Part shown: positions 25,783 to 28,904 of the stretch, one piece after another
How positions within the stretch are numbered: position 1 is the stretch's first letter
Layout of the letters: each line of letters begins with the position of its first letter
Assembly: GCA_003518475.1 (NCBI GenBank)
Contig: DOYO01000129.1
Span: forward strand, 1 to 28,904
Direction: 5' to 3'
DNA length: 28,904 bases
Source of the DNA: Acholeplasmataceae bacterium
GTDB lineage: Bacteria > Bacillota_I > Bacilli_A > Acholeplasmatales > Acholeplasmataceae
Notes under the pieces: model-generated
The model's database searches: none
The model's input: the letters and a program-made list of their open reading frames with translations, nothing else
What the model was told of the DNA's origin: nothing
Made by a program: the position numbers and the translations under genes

Positions 25783-26448
25783 ATGGATATGAATCGTGCT
25801 GAAGAAGATTATATAAAAACGATTTATGAATTGACCACACAAAAAAATCAATCTCTGATCAAGACGAATGAACTCGCTGAGAGATTTGGATATACCGATC
25901 AAAGTGTGAACGAGATGGTGAAAAGGCTGGAAGGGAAAAAACTTGTTTCCTTTATCCCCTATAAGGGGTTGTCTTTGACCACGAAGGGCAAGCAAGTTGC
26001 TATCCGGATGATCCGCTCACACCGCATATGGGAAGTTTTCTTAACAGAAAAGCTTGGATTCTCTTGGGAATCCGTACATGAGGATGCAGAAATGCTCGAG
26101 CATGCGACAAGCGATCAAGTTTTAGAAAAGCTTTATCATTATCTGGGAGATCCGATTCATTGCCAGCATGGAAATCCAATTCCTGATTTAAAAGGGAAGA
26201 TGGAACCTACAACCAATCTTTCACTCGCTGATCTGGAGGTTCATGATGTCTTTGAGATCACACGTGTTTTAGATTTCAAGGAACTGCTGGTTTATCTGAA
26301 CGAACAGAATATCAAACTTTATGATCATTATCAAGTCATTGAAAAGGATTTGTTCAATGGAATTATCAAGATCAAACGAGATTCTGAAGAAAAGACCATC
26401 AGCATGAAAACAGCGAAGATGCTCTTTGGACAGAAGGTTAATTCATAA
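25783..26448 (+). CDS. mntR: DtxR-family metalloregulator, MntR/TroR-like (three-domain)
   Basis: 221-residue metal-dependent repressor: winged HTH (about 1-70), dimerisation and metal domain (about 71-145), and a C-terminal SH3/FeoA-like domain (about 150-221) that the short 142-residue Bacillus MntR lacks. Asp9 in EEDYIKTIYEL sits where MntR has Asp8 and DtxR has Met, the position linked to Mn2+ choice. The neighbouring MntR Glu11 position is Lys, as in TroR/ScaR-type relatives. Further ligands are in RSHRIWE and HEDAEMLEHATS, and the CQHGNPIP signature is present. It should repress the ZIP gene and itself through the palindrome at the operon start. An ATG at 25789 is an alternative start, better spaced from GAAGTG. 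The stop overlaps the terminator stem. Confidence 0.9.
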   Translation: MDMNRAEEDYIKTIYELTTQKNQSLIKTNELAERFGYTDQSVNEMVKRLEGKKLVSFIPYKGLSLTTKGKQVAIRMIRSHRIWEVFLTEKLGFSWESVHEDAEMLEHATSDQVLEKLYHYLGDPIHCQHGNPIPDLKGKMEPTTNLSLADLEVHDVFEITRVLDFKELLVYLNEQNIKLYDHYQVIEKDLFNGIIKIKRDSEEKTISMKTAKMLFGQKVNS

Positions 26449-26493
26449 ACATCACTGCATTTTTTCTAACTTGAAAAAGCATTGATGTTTTTT
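26447..26493 (+). terminator. Rho-independent terminator after mntR
   Basis: AAACATCA (26447-26454) pairs with TGATGTTT (26483-26490). Inner pairs TGC/GCA and TTTTTC/GAAAAA extend the stem toward a TAACTT loop, and a T-run to 26493 follows. The first two bases are part of the mntR stop codon. Confidence 0.85.
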
Positions 26494-26504
26494 CTTTGCA
26501 AAAG

Positions 26505-26532
26505 TTGAAAGTTTAGTTTACTGTGTTACAAT
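26505..26532 (+). promoter_or_regulatory. Promoter of the tandem mgtE genes
   Basis: TTGAAA (26505-26510), 16-base spacer, TACAAT (26527-26532) preceded by TGT as an extended -10. Start predicted near 26539, so the upstream in-frame start at 26523 cannot be used. There is no room for an Mg riboswitch before the ATG at 26559. Confidence 0.82.
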
Positions 26533-26558
26533 GGTTTCGAAGAAAGGGAGTGAGGGTA

Positions 26559-27878
26559 ATGCTCAAGGAAATGATTCAAAATTCAAATAAAGACCTGCTT
26601 AAAGTCTATTTAGAAGATGTCCATGCGCATGACCTTTCTGAACTCTTTTTTGACTTGACCGAAGAAGAAAGACTGAAGGTATACGCAGTCATCTCCGATG
26701 AAAAATTAGCGGATTTGGTCGCCTACATGGATAGCGAAAAAGCAGCTGATATTTTATCTGAATTCGATTTGAAGAAGCAAAAACAACTTGTTGAAATGAT
26801 GGAACCGGATGATGCCGCAGACATCATTCAGGAACTAGAAGATGATGAACAGGAAGACTTGTTGGCTGAACTTGGAGATGAGGCTGATGTTGTTCAGCTG
26901 ATTCAATATGATGAAGATGAAACTGGTTCAGCAATGACCAATCAGATCATTGTGTTAACACCAGACATGGATGTCAAACAGGCAACAAAGCTTGTCATCA
27001 AAGAAGCTGCGGATGTGGAAACCATCAGTACGCTTTTCGTCATCGATGATGAAAACCATTTTTTAGGGATTGTTCCATTAAAAAAACTGCTTAAAGCGAA
27101 AACTCCCATGCCTGTCAAAGATATTGTTGAAGAATCCCATTATGTTTTAGATAAGGATCCAATCATTCAAACCGTGCAGGCGATGAATAATTATGAAATC
27201 AACGAAATGCCTGTTTGTAATCTGAATCGTGAACTATTAGGCATGATCACAGTCGATGATGCCTTGGATATTTATGAAGAAGAAGCTCAGGAAGACTTTG
27301 AAAAGCTTGCTGGGTTGCCTGAAACAAGAGATAGCCATCCTTTGAAGACTGCATTTCACAGACTTCCCTGGTTAATCGCTTTATTGGCGTTCGCCATTCC
27401 GGTAGCGATGATTACTTCATTATTTGAAGATGTCTTAACGACAGTCGCTGTTTTAATCATCTTTCAACCCTTGATTTCCGCATCCGCCGGGAATGTCGCC
27501 ACACAAACATTGGCGGTAACGCTTAGAATGTTCAATACGAATGAAAAGGGCTTGATTAAAAATTCATCAAGAGAAATACTGACAGGACTGATGAATGGAT
27601 TTGTCATCGGGTGCATTGCTTTCGGGATGACGTTTGTGGTTTCATTATTAAATACATCGCTCACCACGCAGCCACTTCTGATTTCTTTCATCGTTGGATT
27701 ATCCTTATGGATCACTGTCTTTATCGCACCTATACTGGCAATCCTCATTCCATTAACCATCAAAGCGCTTAAATTCGATCCTGCAGTCGCTTCAGGTCCT
27801 TTCATCACGACCATCATCGACGTGACGACACTCATTATCTATTTTGGTCTCGCGACCTTGATTTTAGGAGGTGTCTGA
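26559..27878 (+). CDS. mgtE: MgtE-family Mg2+ channel/transporter (first copy)
   Basis: 439-residue Mg2+-selective channel. The N-terminal superhelical acidic domain (about 1-130, with LVEMMEPDDAADIIQELEDD) and two CBS domains (about 135-255) form the Mg2+-sensing gate. Five membrane helices occupy about 275-439. The pore signatures QPLISASAGNVATQTLAV and DPAVASGPFITTIIDVTTL are intact, including Asp421 at the selectivity-filter position (Asp432 in Thermus MgtE). AAAGGGAG at 26543-26550 fixes the ATG at 26559. It ends in TGA, one of the proofs that TGA is a stop here. One base separates it from a second mgtE gene. Confidence 0.95.
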   Translation: MLKEMIQNSNKDLLKVYLEDVHAHDLSELFFDLTEEERLKVYAVISDEKLADLVAYMDSEKAADILSEFDLKKQKQLVEMMEPDDAADIIQELEDDEQEDLLAELGDEADVVQLIQYDEDETGSAMTNQIIVLTPDMDVKQATKLVIKEAADVETISTLFVIDDENHFLGIVPLKKLLKAKTPMPVKDIVEESHYVLDKDPIIQTVQAMNNYEINEMPVCNLNRELLGMITVDDALDIYEEEAQEDFEKLAGLPETRDSHPLKTAFHRLPWLIALLAFAIPVAMITSLFEDVLTTVAVLIIFQPLISASAGNVATQTLAVTLRMFNTNEKGLIKNSSREILTGLMNGFVIGCIAFGMTFVVSLLNTSLTTQPLLISFIVGLSLWITVFIAPILAILIPLTIKALKFDPAVASGPFITTIIDVTTLIIYFGLATLILGGV

Positions 27879-27879
27879 T

Positions 27880-28904
27880 ATGCATAAAAAGGTAAATTTC
27901 AAGCATTCAGATGCTTCACTCAAGAAGATTTTCCAATCGATGTATGCCTATGACTTGGCAGTTTTATATTTCGACTTTGATGAAGCAGAAAAGAAGAGAT
28001 TTTTAAGTCTGGTCTCGTTATCTCAACTTTCAGAAGTTTTCATTGAACTAGAAGTTGAAGAACAACTGGATTTACTAAACCAACTTGAAGAAAACCAGAA
28101 AAAAGCACTCCTTAGAAAAATAGAAAGCGATGACTTGAAGGAATTCATTTCAGATCTTGAAGAAGAACAAAGAGAGGCTATCTACAAGCTTTTATCACAG
28201 GTCAAAGCCAAAACCATCCAACTCCTGATGACCTATGATGAAGATGTCGCAGCCTCCATCATGACCACAGACTTTATTCAAATTCAGATAGATAGCACCA
28301 TAAAGGATGCTACCAACATGATTACCACCACCTCCAAGGAAAACGATTATATCGATGGAATTTATGTCGTTGATGATGAAAAAAGATTGGTCGGGGTCAT
28401 TGATCTAAAGGAATTGATTATCGCAAGAAGCACCAAAAAGCTAGAAGACATCATGAACGAAGATTTCCATTTCGTCTATGATGATGAATCCATCGAAACA
28501 GCAATCCAAACCATCAAGGACTACGATAGAAAAGCTATTCCGGTTCTTGATCACGAAGACCGGATTATCGGGATCGTTACCGCAGATGACGTCTTCGATG
28601 AATTGATTGAAAATGTTGAGTATGACTATCAGAAAATGGCCTTGTTGAATGATCATGACTCCACGTCAAGTGCTTGGACAAGATCCATGCAAAGACTTCC
28701 ATGGCTGATGATCGCTGTCGTTTTAGAACTTTTTGTCGCTAGTTTTTTATCCATTTTTGAAGCAACCATCATTGAAGTTACAGCCCTTGTTTTATTCCAA
28801 CCCTTGATCTTAGGGATGGCTGGTAACATCGGCACTCAAGCGCTCGCTGTCACCATATTAGGATTCAATACGGATGCCTTTGACGGGAAGAAGGTTCCCA
28901 AAAA
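27880..28904 (+). CDS. Second MgtE-family Mg2+ channel/transporter, 3' end beyond window
   Basis: Open from the ATG at 27880 to the window end: 341 codons without a stop. AGGAGGTG at 27866-27873 lies inside the end of the first copy, and the start follows its TGA after one base, so the pair is coupled. The N-terminal helical domain (about 1-125) is divergent, with ESDDLKEFISDLEEEQREA where the first copy has its PDDAADII repeat. A CBS pair covers about 130-245. The membrane part begins with RSMQRLPWLMIAVVLELFVA and contains PLILGMAGNIGTQALAVT, the first pore-helix signature. The selectivity-filter helix is not in view. The N-domain change suggests a different Mg2+ set point or a mixed dimer; that is inference. 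Confidence 0.92.
   Translation, partial: MHKKVNFKHSDASLKKIFQSMYAYDLAVLYFDFDEAEKKRFLSLVSLSQLSEVFIELEVEEQLDLLNQLEENQKKALLRKIESDDLKEFISDLEEEQREAIYKLLSQVKAKTIQLLMTYDEDVAASIMTTDFIQIQIDSTIKDATNMITTTSKENDYIDGIYVVDDEKRLVGVIDLKELIIARSTKKLEDIMNEDFHFVYDDESIETAIQTIKDYDRKAIPVLDHEDRIIGIVTADDVFDELIENVEYDYQKMALLNDHDSTSSAWTRSMQRLPWLMIAVVLELFVASFLSIFEATIIEVTALVLFQPLILGMAGNIGTQALAVTILGFNTDAFDGKKVPK

Noticed and set aside
26523..26558. Longer N-terminus for mgtE
   Set aside because: Position 26523 lies upstream of the -10 box (26527-26532), so it would not be in the transcript.

Overview
The window looks like chromosomal DNA from a low-GC Gram-positive-lineage bacterium. I see AAGGAGG-type ribosome binding sites, consensus TTGACA/TATAAT promoters, T-tailed hairpin terminators and short intergenic gaps. 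TGA is used as a stop, for example at the end of the first mgtE gene, so the standard bacterial code applies. The content (compact pyruvate kinase, Na/Pi symporter with PhoU tail, PepT, TldD/TldE, DUF2089-type regulators, a BmrC/BmrD-like ABC pair, GufA-type ZIP plus three-domain MntR, tandem MgtE) fits Bacillota or the standard-code relatives of the mollicutes (Acholeplasma/Izemoplasma-like). That placement is an inference and no marker here settles it.

Layout. (1) Positions 1-7818 are an AT-rich accessory block. It holds a giant Sec-exported RHS/YD-repeat protein (about 2,240 residues, extreme 5' end cut by the window edge) with a hydrophobic C-terminal tail. Twelve bases downstream is a small two-TM protein with a PH-like tail, and then a related small gene broken by one frameshift. 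The arrangement is that of a WapA-like polymorphic toxin with immunity genes. (2) 8042-15471 is a + strand housekeeping run: pyk, a Na/phosphate symporter gene, uvrB, an SGNH hydrolase gene, a Sel1-repeat gene and a small membrane protein gene. (3) pepT lies on the minus strand (15493-16707), converging on that run across a bidirectional terminator. (4) 16908-22026 starts at a perfect consensus promoter: four small genes (one-TM protein, DUF2089 zinc-ribbon/HTH protein, unknown 73-residue protein, SHOCT-like protein), then a heterodimeric ABC exporter. (5) 22148-24843 is the tldD-tldE protease pair. (6) 24861-26448 is a metal operon: a ZIP transporter followed by a DtxR/MntR regulator, with a 9+4+9 bp palindrome at the predicted transcription start that is probably the regulator's operator. 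(7) 26505 to the end is a tandem pair of MgtE Mg2+ channel genes, the second running off the window.

Working together: regions 5-7 and uvrB/pyk are ordinary cell maintenance (peptide turnover, Mn/Zn and Mg homeostasis, repair, glycolysis). The two places most likely to hold something poorly described are the RHS toxin/immunity tail and the small DUF2089/SHOCT-like gene group next to the ABC exporter. No tRNA, rRNA, CRISPR array, insertion sequence or prophage gene was recognised.
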